Shown: positions 1 to 8,792, counted from the stretch's first letter. The stretch is 64,000 nucleotides of DNA from Rhizobium sp. Root1334 (GCF_001426665.1 NZ_LMEY01000002.1:155296-219295), one strand, 5' to 3'. The notes: generated from the letters alone by a model not told the origin. Program-made: numbers and translations.

Positions 1-2
1 CC

Positions 3-1121
3 GATCTCCGCCTGGACGAGACGAGAAAGACCATTGAAGCCGCAATCGAGGAGCATAAGCCTCGTCGCCTCGTTTACGACTCCCTCCTCGAGGTTCACCT
101 GATCACCGGCGATAGTCCTCGCTTTCGCCGCGAATTGATCGCCTTCAAATCGTTCCTCGCAAAAAAGAACGTTGTCGCACTGCTGTTGGATACACAGACG
201 CCGGGCTACGAACGTAGCGGCGAGGAGGTCGAGGGGCTTGCCCACGGCGTTATTCGGTTCGACAAGTCGCTGGAGGAATATGGGGGCGTGCGTCGCCGTA
301 TCGAGGTCTCCAAGATGCGCGGCGTGCCAATTGCCGACGGCTATCACGATATGGCTATCCGTGAAGGCGAGGGCGTTGTCGTGTTTCCCCGCATCATGCC
401 CAGCGCGGCATCCGAAAGCTCCAAGCCGCAGCTCATCAAATCCGGGGTGGCCGAGCTTGACGAAATGTTCGGCGGTGGCCAGGAACCTGGAACCACTACA
501 TTGGTCATCGGGCAGTCAGGCACTGGCAAATCGACGATGTCTTCCCTTTATGCGACGGCAGCGCTCGAACGCGGCGAAAATGTCGCTCTTTTTCTGTTCG
601 AGGAGCGGCTGGAGACTTTCTTTCGTCGGTCCGAAGGTTTGGGCATGGAGCTCAGGCAGTTTCACAAAGATGGCAAGCTCATTCTGCGAGATTTCAATCC
701 CAATGAAATCTCGCCAGGCGAGTTTGGTCAGATCGTCCAAGACGCCGTCACGCAGAACAAATCACGGGTCGTGGTCATCGACAGCTTGACCGGTTACCTG
801 AACTCTCTGCCCCATCGCGAGAAAGCGGTTCGCGACATCCAGTCGCTGCTGAAGTACCTTGCTCGCTCAGGTGTCCTGACGATGCTGATCGTTGCTCAGC
901 ACGGTCTGATCGGCCAGAATGTCGGCATCGATGTCGATGTCAGCTTTCTCGGCGACACTGTTCTGCTTTTGCGGATCATGGAGCATGAGGGGCGCCTTCG
1001 CCGAAACATTACCGTGGTCAAAAAGCGTCACGGTCCACACGATCTCAATATCCGTGAGTTGATCATCGAAAGCGGAAGCGTCAGTGTGGTTGCCTATAAT
1101 CCCCTGCCTGATCCGAAATGA
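3..1121 (+). CDS. KaiC-like RecA-fold ATPase (5' end outside window)
   Basis: The frame is open from base 3, so the gene starts before the window; 372 residues are visible. These cover the end of a first KaiC domain and a complete second one. The second domain has a Walker A motif GQSGTGKST (about residue 180 of the visible part) and a Walker B strand VVVIDS. KaiC proteins are double-domain ATPases of the RecA superfamily. In non-cyanobacterial species they occur without a full clock and are linked to stress signalling. The stop overlaps the start of the next gene, a histidine kinase, by 4 bases (ATGA), so the two are translationally coupled. Family assignment is secure; a clock function cannot be inferred. 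Confidence 0.9.
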   Translation, partial: DLRLDETRKTIEAAIEEHKPRRLVYDSLLEVHLITGDSPRFRRELIAFKSFLAKKNVVALLLDTQTPGYERSGEEVEGLAHGVIRFDKSLEEYGGVRRRIEVSKMRGVPIADGYHDMAIREGEGVVVFPRIMPSAASESSKPQLIKSGVAELDEMFGGGQEPGTTTLVIGQSGTGKSTMSSLYATAALERGENVALFLFEERLETFFRRSEGLGMELRQFHKDGKLILRDFNPNEISPGEFGQIVQDAVTQNKSRVVVIDSLTGYLNSLPHREKAVRDIQSLLKYLARSGVLTMLIVAQHGLIGQNVGIDVDVSFLGDTVLLLRIMEHEGRLRRNITVVKKRHGPHDLNIRELIIESGSVSVVAYNPLPDPK

Positions 1122-2158
1122 AGGCAGTCCCCACCGAAAGTGAGCTCGACTGGGTGCTCGTCCTTGCTCCCTTTCGCAAGGACGCCGATTACGTCGCTGC
1201 CTTTCTTCGGGAACAGAAGATCGAGGTCAAGGCTGCCAAGGCCGACGGCGATCTTGTCGAGCATCTCGCTTTGTCTCCGGGTATCATCGTCATCACCCAC
1301 GAGGCACTCAACCCGGAGGTTGTTGCGCGGATTGCCGCCCATCTCGCCGAGCAGCCCGACTGGTCCGAAGTGCCCATCATCGTTCTTTTGGAGCGCGCGG
1401 CGTCCATTGCGCGGATTCGCGACCAATTGCTGAAGCCCTGGCCCGGCTCGCGTCTCTTATTTTTCACGCGTCCGATCGCGCCCCTAGAGTTCGTGAACGG
1501 GATCCAGTCGAATCTGTTGGTGCGGCTGCGCCAACGTCAGGTCCGCGATTCAATCCAGCGGGAACGAGAATTGCGTCTGGAGCTCAATCACCGGGTAAAG
1601 AATATCCTGGCGAGCGTCACATCGATTTTCCATATGACACGGCGCGGGGCCACGTCTGTCGATGAACTGGCAAGCGATTTTGCCGGTCGTCTGCAGGCGC
1701 TATCCAACGTCCATAGCGCTGTCTTCGAGGCCGGCGGCGAGGAGGTTTCGCTTTCAGCCGTCGTTGACCTGACGGTGTCTCCATACAACAGCGATGGCGT
1801 GAGCCGCATCCATGTCACAGGGCCGGATCTCGTTGTTAGCCGGGAAGCCGGAACAACCATAGCGTTATGCCTGCACGAGCTGATAACGAACGCCATCAAA
1901 TATGGCGCCCTCTCACATCACGATGGGCATGTTGAACTCTTGTGGTCTGTTGCCGTAAACGGCAGTTCCGAACTCTCTCTCGACTGGACGGAAGTCGGCG
2001 GGCCGGCTGTGCGAGAGCCAACGCGGCAGGGTTATGGCACACGATATGTGCGCTCCGCGCTCGGATCGTTATTCGGCACGGTTCCGGAGATCGTCTTCGC
2101 TCCGGATGGTTTTCGTTTCTCAGTGAGAGGGTCGTTGGCCCGCTTAGCACGACAATAG
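1118..2158 (+). CDS. HWE-family sensor histidine kinase with N-terminal receiver-like domain
   Basis: 346 residues. Residues about 10-130 resemble a receiver fold but I do not see a clear phospho-acceptor aspartate, so it may be a degenerate receiver. The kinase part has the phospho-acceptor motif ELNHRVKN (about residue 155), an N box HELITNAIKYGAL and the W-x-E signature (LDWTEVGGP) that defines HWE kinases. No membrane segment is seen, so it should be cytosolic. It overlaps the KaiC-like gene by 4 bases, which suggests that KaiC output or binding feeds this kinase. HWE kinases often feed the rhizobial general stress response; that link is inference here. Confidence 0.9.
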   Translation: MKAVPTESELDWVLVLAPFRKDADYVAAFLREQKIEVKAAKADGDLVEHLALSPGIIVITHEALNPEVVARIAAHLAEQPDWSEVPIIVLLERAASIARIRDQLLKPWPGSRLLFFTRPIAPLEFVNGIQSNLLVRLRQRQVRDSIQRERELRLELNHRVKNILASVTSIFHMTRRGATSVDELASDFAGRLQALSNVHSAVFEAGGEEVSLSAVVDLTVSPYNSDGVSRIHVTGPDLVVSREAGTTIALCLHELITNAIKYGALSHHDGHVELLWSVAVNGSSELSLDWTEVGGPAVREPTRQGYGTRYVRSALGSLFGTVPEIVFAPDGFRFSVRGSLARLARQ

Positions 2159-2321
2159 ATTGTGAGATTTTCGTCAATTACACACTGAATGGTCCTTTTC
2201 CGTAACACCCTGGAGGATAATCCGGTTCCTCCCTGGATCAATCCGTCTTTCCGCGCGTTCATCCGGTTCGCTTATTAAAAAAAGACACATGTGCAAGCGT
2301 CAACGGCGGAGAGTATGAGGG

Positions 2322-2693
2322 ATGACGCAAACAGGGATCACAGTCGTTGTCGTCGAAGACGAGGCGCTCATACGGATGGATATAACAATCTCGCTTGAGA
2401 ACGAGGGGTTCATCGTGCTCGAAGCTTCAAATGCCGATGAAGCTATTGACATTCTGAACGCCCATCCGGAGATCCAGGTGATGTTCACCGACATCGACAT
2501 GCCGGGCAGCATGGACGGATTGAAGCTGGCTTCTGCTGTTCGCGACAGGTGGCCCCCGGTCAAAATCATCGTGGCTTCGGGCCACCGTCAATTGAGCGAT
2601 GAGCTTTTACCGGTTAAGGGCAAGTTTTTCAGCAAGCCATACAATCATGCCCGCGTCATCGCGACGATGAGAGAAATGCTGGCGGCGGCGTAG
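2322..2693 (+). CDS. single-domain response regulator
   Basis: 123 residues forming one receiver domain and nothing else. The acidic pair is in VVVEDEALIR (residues about 10-12), the phospho-acceptor aspartate lies in MFTDIDMPGS (about residue 54), and the conserved lysine is in FFSKPYN near the C-terminus. With no output domain it would act through protein contacts or as a phosphate sink. It lies 163 bases downstream of the HWE kinase on the same strand, so it is a plausible partner for that kinase, but separate transcription is possible. Confidence 0.9.
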   Translation: MTQTGITVVVVEDEALIRMDITISLENEGFIVLEASNADEAIDILNAHPEIQVMFTDIDMPGSMDGLKLASAVRDRWPPVKIIVASGHRQLSDELLPVKGKFFSKPYNHARVIATMREMLAAA

Positions 2694-2884
2694 GCATAAG
2701 CTGCGATCGGAAGCCCGCCTTTCGAGGCGAGCTCCCTGGTTTTCCAACCGCGCCAGAAATCCATGCCAGCGCCGGGTGGAAATGCCCGCGCCGCTTCTTG
2801 CTTCGGCTTTTCGGCGATCATCGCTTCGGATGTGACCAGCAGGGTATCCATCCGAGCAGGGGCGCAGGGTTTTGGGCGCCGTGT

Positions 2885-3196
2885 TTACGTCGGTTTGTCC
2901 CACGGCGCGGAAATCGGCATGCCGAGCAGCTCACGACAGCAAGCGAGCCTTTGCGCGCGATAGCGATTGCCGAGGAAGACGTAGTAGCGGATCCGATGGA
3001 AGTCCTCGGGCAGGACGTGTAACAGAAAGCGGCGGATGAACTCATCGGCCGATACGGTCATGACCTTTTGCCGATCACCGTGCCGATAATCCTTCCAGCG
3101 GAAGCGCACCGCGCCATCCTCGATATCGACGAGGCGATTGTTGGAGATGGCGACGTGTCCATAATTGGCTGGAAGATGAAGATGCAAGCGGATCAA
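2885..3196 (-). pseudogene. IS91-family transposase remnant (C-terminal part)
   Basis: 104 codons matching the C-terminal half of IS91-type (Y2) transposases: VAISNNRLV, RFRWKDYRHG, VMTVSADEFIRRFLLHVLP and FHRIRYY are family hallmarks. The N-terminal catalytic tyrosine domain is absent and the first residues (MIRLHLHL) do not belong to the family, so this is a truncated copy. It sits directly beside a catalase gene that has lost its 5' part, consistent with an insertion or deletion that damaged both. No function is expected. Confidence 0.8.
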
Positions 3197-3209
3197 TAAT
3201 GTAGATTGC

Positions 3210-4160
3210 CTAATGAGGGTTATGCACCTGAAAGAACGCGAGCTTTAATCCGTATGGCGCCGCCAGACGCGCTGCGGGCAGGGCTTTTGACGGCCGGACA
3301 GAGGGTTCGAGATCCTGCCTTGTCGGCATGGCGGCATCGGCAGGCTTCGGCATCGAATTGAACCCCAGGCCATGTGCGACCTTGCTGGCCACCGACTCGT
3401 CAACATTCATCAGATGGGAGACCATCTGCTCGCGGATCGCTGGCGTCTGTACCTTCGACAATTCGAAGATCAGCGCGGCGACGATATGGCGCTGCTCGGG
3501 CGGTGTCTGGCTAATGAAAAACTGGCGTGCTTGGCTATAATGGTCAGCGAAGCTTTCAGGCCGCAGCCGGACTTTTGGTCCCTGTTCTTCGGCGGGAAAA
3601 TGGCGGTATCCCTGCACGGGTGACTCTCTGGGGCCTTCACCGAACGAATTCGGTTGGTAGTTTGCGCGACCGACTGGGTTACGCATGGCCATGTGGCCGT
3701 CCTGCTGGAAGTTCGCGAAGGGACACTTCGGCGCGCTGATAGGCAGATGCGTGAAATTCGGGCCGCCGAGACATTTCAACTGGGTATCGAGGTAGGAGAA
3801 GTTCCGGCCCTGGAGCAGTGGATCGTTGCTGAAGTCGATGCCCGGCGGCACGTTCTGGGTCATGAACGCGACCTGTTCGGTCTCGGCGAAGAAGTTGTCC
3901 GGCATCCGATCGAGCACGAGCCGGCCGACTGGCTGCGGCGGCAAGATTTCTTCGGGAATGATCTTGGTCGGATCGAGGATGTCGAAATCGAAGCTGTCAG
4001 CGAATTCCTGGTCAAAGAGCTGAACCTGCAGTTCCCATTCAGGGAAATTGCCGGACTGGATCGACTGCCTGTCAATCGGCGCGTCTCTCGACAGACTGAC
4101 CGAATTCGGTCTGACTGGTTCCACTGGAAGGGACAAGGTGACTCTGGTCGTTCGTAGCAT
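3210..4160 (-). pseudogene. N-terminally truncated clade-2-like catalase
   Basis: 316 residues. From about residue 35 the sequence follows large catalases: [48 protein letters not shown] and FSYLDTQ, the last holding the proximal haem-ligand tyrosine with its preceding arginine. A catalase-related C-terminal domain follows ([16 protein letters not shown] onwards). Everything before NFPEWEL, including the distal catalytic histidine and asparagine, is missing. The first 33 residues match no catalase region I know. The stump cannot make an active catalase, so I call it a pseudogene. It ends 13 bases from the IS91 remnant. Confidence 0.8.
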
Positions 4161-4298
4161 TCGACATCGGAAGGCTCCTTATCGTTACACTTTTAAAAGG
4201 GGATTAGGCGGTGTGGATTCCCGGCAGGCACTGATCGAGCTCCATGCGTTTGGGATCGGCAAGCTTTCAAGTCACGCCATACCGATTGTCTGTGGCGC

Positions 4299-4574
4299 TC
4301 ATCGTGTGACGCCATACAAAAAGGCCAGGAAGCCGCCCGCTGCCGCAGCCGCGATCGGCTGAACCCGCACCTTGCTGCGGAACTCTTCCATCGCCAGGCG
4401 GCCCGCTCCCGAGGCTGCGGCGTGGAGCAAATCCTTTAACCGGGCGACTTCCAACCGCAACGCCCTGAGCTCGTCCTGATTTTCGGTTTTCCGGTCCGTC
4501 GCCGCCAGCGCCTCGTCAACGAGCGGTGCTGGCTCTTCGATCGGAGTGTCCGGTGCGACTTGGTCATCTGTCAT
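4299..4574 (-). CDS. small membrane-anchored protein with a C-terminal glycine/alanine-rich helix
   Basis: 91 residues: an acidic N-terminus, a coiled-coil-like stretch (about 33-58, leucine-rich RLEVARLKDLLH) and a C-terminal hydrophobic segment rich in Ala/Gly ending FLAFLYGVTR. This architecture resembles ElaB/YqjD-type (DUF883) inner-membrane proteins, but I cannot confirm the family. It starts 24 bases after the stop of the 4599-4994 membrane gene and probably shares its transcript, which begins at a GGAAC-N18-TT promoter candidate. Confidence 0.65.
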   Translation of the reverse strand: MTDDQVAPDTPIEEPAPLVDEALAATDRKTENQDELRALRLEVARLKDLLHAAASGAGRLAMEEFRSKVRVQPIAAAAAGGFLAFLYGVTR

Positions 4575-4598
4575 GTCTGAACTCCTATCCGAGGTTTT

Positions 4599-4994
4599 TT
4601 ACTCCGTCTTCTCGGTCCCCGCCGGTGCGACGGATTGCGAATCGCCGCCCGTGCCGGATTCAGCCGTGGGATCCCGGTCTGTTGGTGCGGTCTGCATGGT
4701 TTCTCCAGCAGGTGCAGTGTTGTCGATGACCTTCTGATCGGTCGGTGTGACCACCGCCTTCGTATCGGTCGTCGTGGTTTGCTTCGTTTCCGTGGCGGCG
4801 TCGTTGTCTACAGCCTCTCCATACATGCCCGCGATAGCCCAGGCGATGGCGGCGAGGACGAGGCCGCCTATCAGCACCATCAGTACTGGTCGACCAAGCA
4901 AGCCCTGCCGTGCCTGCACGGGCGTTGCCTCGACGACCTTCTGGGTCTCCACTCTTGAAACCGTATCGCCGCGTTCGTCTTTGTAGGTGCTCAT
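4599..4994 (-). CDS. single-pass membrane protein of unknown function, Thr/Asp-rich exported tail
   Basis: 131 residues: a 32-residue polar N-terminus, one transmembrane helix (PVLMVLIGGLVLAAIAWAIAG, about 36-57), then a long low-complexity tail rich in Thr, Asp, Pro and Ala that is probably periplasmic. The tail looks disordered and no catalytic motif is visible. A purine-rich ribosome binding site (AAGAGG) precedes the ATG, and a candidate stress promoter lies about 30 bases upstream. It is first of a two-gene unit with the 91-residue protein downstream. Function unknown. Confidence 0.7.
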   Translation of the reverse strand: MSTYKDERGDTVSRVETQKVVEATPVQARQGLLGRPVLMVLIGGLVLAAIAWAIAGMYGEAVDNDAATETKQTTTTDTKAVVTPTDQKVIDNTAPAGETMQTAPTDRDPTAESGTGGDSQSVAPAGTEKTE

Positions 4995-5023
4995 CGGATA
5001 TTTTCCTCTTTTTCACCTCCCGT

Positions 5024-5048
5024 AACCACTGGCGCGCGTGAATGTTCC
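5024..5048 (-). promoter_or_regulatory. candidate RpoE2/EcfG promoter (GGAAC-N18-TT)
   Basis: On the minus strand GGAAC (5044-5048) is followed after exactly 18 bases by TT (5024-5025). This matches the consensus described for the Sinorhizobium general stress sigma factor RpoE2. The predicted start lies about 20 bases before the ATG of the 4599-4994 gene. Confidence 0.5.
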
Positions 5049-5055
5049 GCCGCCT

Positions 5056-5394
5056 TCAATAGCCTGCGGAATGCGACATTCGCCCGATCTCGTCGAGAAG
5101 ATCGTCGGCAGATGAAAGCGCCTCTCCAGATGGTGGCAAGACCGCAGCAAAGCGGGCAGTTCTACGCTCTTCCAGCCGACGCTCGCGAACTTGGCCATAA
5201 CGCTCGCGCACCTCTGCGATATCGATCTCGCCGTCGATCCAAAGCTGCGCCAGCATCATGAAATCGGCGTCACCGTCGATCGGGCTGTCGGACGCTCTGG
5301 CCCTCTCGATCAGATATTGCATGAAGGCTTGTCGGTCGGTCGCGGTCATGTCTTCCTTCAACTCCCAATACAGTCCGATTTCGATATCGAGCAC
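5056..5394 (-). CDS. conserved-looking hypothetical protein, 112 aa
   Basis: A soluble, acidic, mostly helical protein with a region rich in Glu and Arg (about 58-78). No membrane segment, signal peptide or motif that I recognise. Codon usage and composition look like those of a real gene and the frame is uninterrupted. It lies upstream of the small membrane proteins on the same strand, but the candidate promoter at 5024-5048 follows its stop, so it is probably transcribed separately. Function unknown. Confidence 0.5.
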   Translation of the reverse strand: MLDIEIGLYWELKEDMTATDRQAFMQYLIERARASDSPIDGDADFMMLAQLWIDGEIDIAEVRERYGQVRERRLEERRTARFAAVLPPSGEALSSADDLLDEIGRMSHSAGY

Positions 5395-5495
5395 TGGCTT
5401 CCTAAATTAGGTCGAGAGGCTGCGCATGCTCTCAGGTCGATATCGCTTCGCGCTCGAGGGCAGCCTGACGAAAGACTGGCCACTGCGGCCAGCGC

Positions 5496-6587
5496 TCATT
5501 CCATAAGGCCTGCCGCCCGAAGGGCTTTCTCGATCGTCTGCTGGATTTCCGTTCCTTTTTCTAAAGAAAATGGGGGTTGAAAGGTGTTCGCTGGCGGCTC
5601 GTGCGACTTTCCGGGATCAAGGTTCACCCGTTTTTCGAAGGATGCGATCAAACCCCAGGAGCGGGCGATGTGCTGGGTCGAGGAGATGCCGACATCCAGC
5701 ATATACGGGGCAGCTCTGCCATAGCCCGATGTAACATCGATCGGCGTTCCATGTCCCATCCCTCCGAGCTGGTAGAGCTCGAGGGCTTCGCGCCCGTCCG
5801 CGCCTCTCCAGACGATCCTTTGATGGCGGTCGAGCCGTTCGGTTGCGGGCGGCTGTTCCAGCTCATGCACGCCGTGCCACTGTTCGATGATCGCGGAAGC
5901 GTTCGCGGGGACGACCGTTTGGTCCTTTGTGCCTTGCCATACCGAGATCGTCGGCCAAGGCCCATCGTGCTGGGAAGCAGACCGAAGAAGCATCTGAAGA
6001 CTATCCGGTCCGGGCAGGCCATGCCCGCGCATGCGGTCAAACGCTTCCGGAACCGTCGTCGCAATACCATAAGGGAGGCCTGCAATGATTGCGCCACCTG
6101 CGAAAAGCTCCGGATGCGTTGCGAGCATCACGTTCGCCATAGCTCCACCTGCGGACAGTCCGGTGATGAAGATGCGGCTCCGATCGATGTCGTATCGCGA
6201 GGTCACAGTTCCGATCATCTGACGGATGGAAAACGCCTCTCCCTGGTCACGCCGGATGTCGCCGGGTACAAACCAGTTGAAACAGGTGTTGGTGTTGTTG
6301 CTCCGCGTCTGCTGGGGGAACAACACTGCGAAGCCATAGTCGTCCGCGAGGCGAGACCATCCGGAGCCGTGGTCATACACACTGGCCGTCTGAGTACATC
6401 CATGAAGGACAACGACCAGTGGCGCGCGAGGCATGATCCCTTTTGGGACATGAATTTTCGCCTCGAGGGCGCCCGGGTTAGAACCGAACGAGCCTAGATC
6501 GATCAGCCTGTCATCGAACAGCGGGGAGAAACTGTGGGCTGAGCGCAATTTACCCAGTCTTTCAATGGTATCGGAAATAGATCGCAT
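5496..6587 (-). CDS. PHB-depolymerase-family (type 1) esterase
   Basis: 363 residues with the alpha/beta-hydrolase layout of short-chain polyhydroxyalkanoate depolymerases and feruloyl-type esterases. PLVVVLHGCTQTA supplies the oxyanion-hole region (about residue 56), NTCFNWF is typical of the family, and GLSAGGAMA (about residue 144) holds the nucleophile serine. A histidine in GGMGHGTPID near the C-terminal third is the likely catalytic base. No signal peptide is evident, so it may act in the cytoplasm on storage polymer or its oligomers, or on other esters. The true substrate is not readable from sequence. Confidence 0.85.
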   Translation of the reverse strand: MRSISDTIERLGKLRSAHSFSPLFDDRLIDLGSFGSNPGALEAKIHVPKGIMPRAPLVVVLHGCTQTASVYDHGSGWSRLADDYGFAVLFPQQTRSNNTNTCFNWFVPGDIRRDQGEAFSIRQMIGTVTSRYDIDRSRIFITGLSAGGAMANVMLATHPELFAGGAIIAGLPYGIATTVPEAFDRMRGHGLPGPDSLQMLLRSASQHDGPWPTISVWQGTKDQTVVPANASAIIEQWHGVHELEQPPATERLDRHQRIVWRGADGREALELYQLGGMGHGTPIDVTSGYGRAAPYMLDVGISSTQHIARSWGLIASFEKRVNLDPGKSHEPPANTFQPPFSLEKGTEIQQTIEKALRAAGLME

Positions 6588-7057
6588 CTGGTGCTCCTAG
6601 CGGCCTTCGGCGAGAACCGCCCGATCCCAACGCAGTATGCGGCAAAAGGTTGCTGCGCTGCACAAATATTAATGGCGTGGCATTGTACTTGTTCGTGACC
6701 TGGCGGCCTGTACAGAACGCCAGCCACCAGAACGTAGCCGATCGCGGGCCTCCTCAGTAGTTGAAGGGTGAACCTGGGGGCGGCGACAATATGCCAGTTC
6801 GGCCTATTCCAGATTCTTGGCTTGCAGTATCGTTTCCACCTGGCCGCCGGGCGATGGTTGACGGAACTTAAGGGCTACCCACCGATGCAACTCCTCCAGA
6901 CCTGCTTCGGTCGGAATATCATTCCTCAATAAGAGCTTTCATCATCAACGGTCTGGGGCTGCGAGCCGATGGCGACGCATCGCGTTCCAGGCGAGTCAGG
7001 TAGGAATGCATAGCGTTGGTACTCATACCCGTGTCTTGCGACGTGCTCCGACAGGCA
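6588..7057. other. intergenic stretch without a supported gene
   Basis: About 470 bases between the esterase start and the stop of the YidB-like gene. Short frames exist on both strands, but none has a ribosome binding site, family resemblance or convincing composition. No repeat or terminator stood out. Confidence 0.4.
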
Positions 7058-7639
7058 TCATACGATCGTTGGCTTAACCGAGGGAACTGATGTCGCCCGC
7101 TCTTCTGCCTGCTCATCGTCGACTTCGACCGGAAGCGTCCCATTAGGTGTGAGACCATCAACCGCCTTGGGAAGATCGCGCGTCAACCTGGTGAGGATTT
7201 CTTCCTGCGACAGACCGGTCCGCGAAGCTATGTCTTGGAGAACGTCGGGACCGAGAGCGTCCGACAGGGTGCGGTCATTGATTTCAGAGTTCGGGCCATC
7301 CTTGACCCAAGACTTGACCGTCTCGCCATGGCCGGTCTGGCTAAGCTGATCAAGCAGGCCACCGAGCCCACCGCTCAGGATGCCACCTGCGCCGGAGGTG
7401 CCCCTCAGCAAGTCGGCAAGGCCACCAAGCCCCCCACTACCGCCCAGTCCACCTCCCAAATCGCCGGGGCCGCCGGACTGACCTGCAGTGGCCGGATCGC
7501 TCCCGGAAGTTCCGCTGGGATCCGTGCTGCGCTGGAGATTCCCAGTGAGGCCCTTCAGCATTTCAGCGATTTTGTCCCGGTTCTGAAATCCGGCGACGGC
7601 CAGTACGCTGAGAAGTGCGGTCATTGCGCTGCGTGACAT
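7058..7639 (-). CDS. YidB-family (DUF937) protein
   Basis: 193 residues. A short hydrophobic start (SAMTALLSVLAVAGF) is followed by a Gly/Ser-rich linker (about 45-95) and the DUF937/YidB-type C-terminal half: LLDQLSQTGHGETVKSWVKDG, then a helical end with LGPDVLQDIASRTGLSQEEIL. Proteins of this family are small and of unknown function. A GGAAC-N18-TT promoter candidate lies about 33 bases before the ATG, suggesting induction with the general stress response. Confidence 0.8.
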   Translation of the reverse strand: MSRSAMTALLSVLAVAGFQNRDKIAEMLKGLTGNLQRSTDPSGTSGSDPATAGQSGGPGDLGGGLGGSGGLGGLADLLRGTSGAGGILSGGLGGLLDQLSQTGHGETVKSWVKDGPNSEINDRTLSDALGPDVLQDIASRTGLSQEEILTRLTRDLPKAVDGLTPNGTLPVEVDDEQAEERATSVPSVKPTIV

Positions 7640-7671
7640 GATGATCTCCCGTATTTCGTGAACTGCTCACT

Positions 7672-7696
7672 AACTCGATCGGCGGCCTCATGTTCC
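7672..7696 (-). promoter_or_regulatory. candidate RpoE2/EcfG promoter (GGAAC-N18-TT)
   Basis: On the minus strand GGAAC (7692-7696), an 18-base spacer, then TT (7672-7673). The predicted transcription start is roughly 25 bases upstream of the ATG of the YidB-like gene (7639). Confidence 0.5.
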
Positions 7697-7755
7697 GTCA
7701 TGAGATTAATGTTGCAAATTTCAAAAGTTTTTTTCCCGTCGGTTACACGGCGATT

Positions 7756-7780
7756 GGAACCTTCATGACCTTCGAAGGTT
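7756..7780 (+). promoter_or_regulatory. candidate RpoE2/EcfG promoter (GGAAC-N18-TT)
   Basis: GGAAC at 7756-7760, 18 bases, TT at 7779-7780, about 45 bases upstream of the ATG at 7824. It lies close to, and divergent from, the similar candidate at 7672-7696. Confidence 0.5.
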
Positions 7781-7823
7781 GTCTGGCCCGAGGATCACTC
7801 AACGATCCTGCAAGGAGACACAA

Positions 7824-8144
7824 ATGAAGAATCTGCTCATCGCAACGGCGGTCATCGCTTTTTCCGCGACGTCGACATTCGCTCAGACGGCGACCCCTAC
7901 ACCGAACCCTGATGGCGACACTCCGGCAGTCGCGACCCCTTCCGACCAGAACGCCACCGCACCTGTAGAAGGTGCGAACAGCTTCACGGAAGGCCAGGCC
8001 AAGGACCGGATCGTCGAAGCTGGGTATGCCGACGTCACAGAGCTGAAGCTCGACGACAAGGGCGTCTGGCAGGGTAAGGCCACGAAGGACGGCAAGGCCG
8101 TGATGGTGTCGTTGGACTACCAGGGCAACATCGTCGCCAAGTAA
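7824..8144 (+). CDS. small secreted PepSY-like protein
   Basis: 106 residues from the ATG at 7824, chosen because an AAGGAG ribosome binding site sits 7 bases before it and a clean signal peptide follows (MKNLLIATAVIAFSATSTFA, cleavage after AFA). The mature part has a Thr/Pro/Ala-rich N-terminus and a C-terminal domain (DRIVEAGYADVTELKLDDKGVWQGKATKDGKAVMVSLD) that resembles a single PepSY repeat. Probably periplasmic; function unknown. A stress-promoter candidate lies upstream and the general-stress protein gene follows 39 bases downstream, so the two probably form one unit. Confidence 0.75.
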   Translation: MKNLLIATAVIAFSATSTFAQTATPTPNPDGDTPAVATPSDQNATAPVEGANSFTEGQAKDRIVEAGYADVTELKLDDKGVWQGKATKDGKAVMVSLDYQGNIVAK

Positions 8145-8183
8145 ACGCAGCCAAGAACAACAACAACAACAAGGAGACACACC

Positions 8184-8792
8184 ATGACCAAGACAGTCAC
8201 AGGACTATTCGACCACTATTCCGATGCAACTTCCGCAGTCGACCAGCTCAAGGCGGCAGGGATTTCCGACAGCGACATCAGCATCGTCTCGAACAATGCG
8301 GATGGCCGCTATAAGGACAACGATGTCGGAGAAGACGCAGGTGCCGGCGCTGGCATCGGCGCGGCGGTTGGCGGCGTCGGCGGTCTGCTGACGGGGCTTG
8401 GCATCATGGCCATTCCGGGTGTCGGCCCGGTCGTTGCGGCTGGCTGGCTGGCCGCCACGGCTGCTGGTGCTGTCGCGGGCGCTGTTGTCGGCGGAGCTGC
8501 TGGCGGCTTGATCGGCGCGCTGACAGATTCAGGCGTCGATGAGCGCGATGCCCATGTTTATGCGGAAGGCGTCCGACGCGGCGGTACGCTTGTTACCGCC
8601 AAGGTCGACGAAGGGCGCGCCGCCGAGGCCGAGGCCATTCTGCAGCGGTCGAACTGGGTCGACCTGCCGACGCGACGGAGCGCGTACGAAGGACAGGGCT
8701 GGACGGGCTTCGATCATGCATCCGAACCATATAGCCAAGCGGAAATCGACGCAGAGCGCGCGCGTTACGCAGGCCGTGCGTCGTCGGTCTGA
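8184..8792 (+). CDS. general stress protein, YflT/17M-like N-terminus with glycine-zipper core
   Basis: 202 residues. Residues 1-45 (VTGLFDHYSDATSAVDQLKAAGISDSDISIVS) match the general stress protein 17M/YflT-type domain. A long Gly/Ala-rich hydrophobic block (about 55-115) looks like glycine-zipper helices that insert in or contact membranes. The C-terminal part (VDERDAHVYAEGVRRGGTLVTAKVDEGRAAEAEAIL) is a second small alpha/beta unit. An AAGGAG ribosome binding site precedes the ATG. It follows the secreted PepSY-like gene, probably in one operon. Biochemical role unknown. Confidence 0.8.
   Translation: MTKTVTGLFDHYSDATSAVDQLKAAGISDSDISIVSNNADGRYKDNDVGEDAGAGAGIGAAVGGVGGLLTGLGIMAIPGVGPVVAAGWLAATAAGAVAGAVVGGAAGGLIGALTDSGVDERDAHVYAEGVRRGGTLVTAKVDEGRAAEAEAILQRSNWVDLPTRRSAYEGQGWTGFDHASEPYSQAEIDAERARYAGRASSV

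Noticed and set aside
3654..4157. Long plus-strand frame opposite the catalase stump
   Set aside because: It lies on the complement of a sequence with clear catalase motifs and has no family resemblance.
5577..6497. 306-codon plus-strand frame
   Set aside because: Antisense shadow of the PHB-depolymerase-type esterase, whose motifs and catalytic residues are clear.
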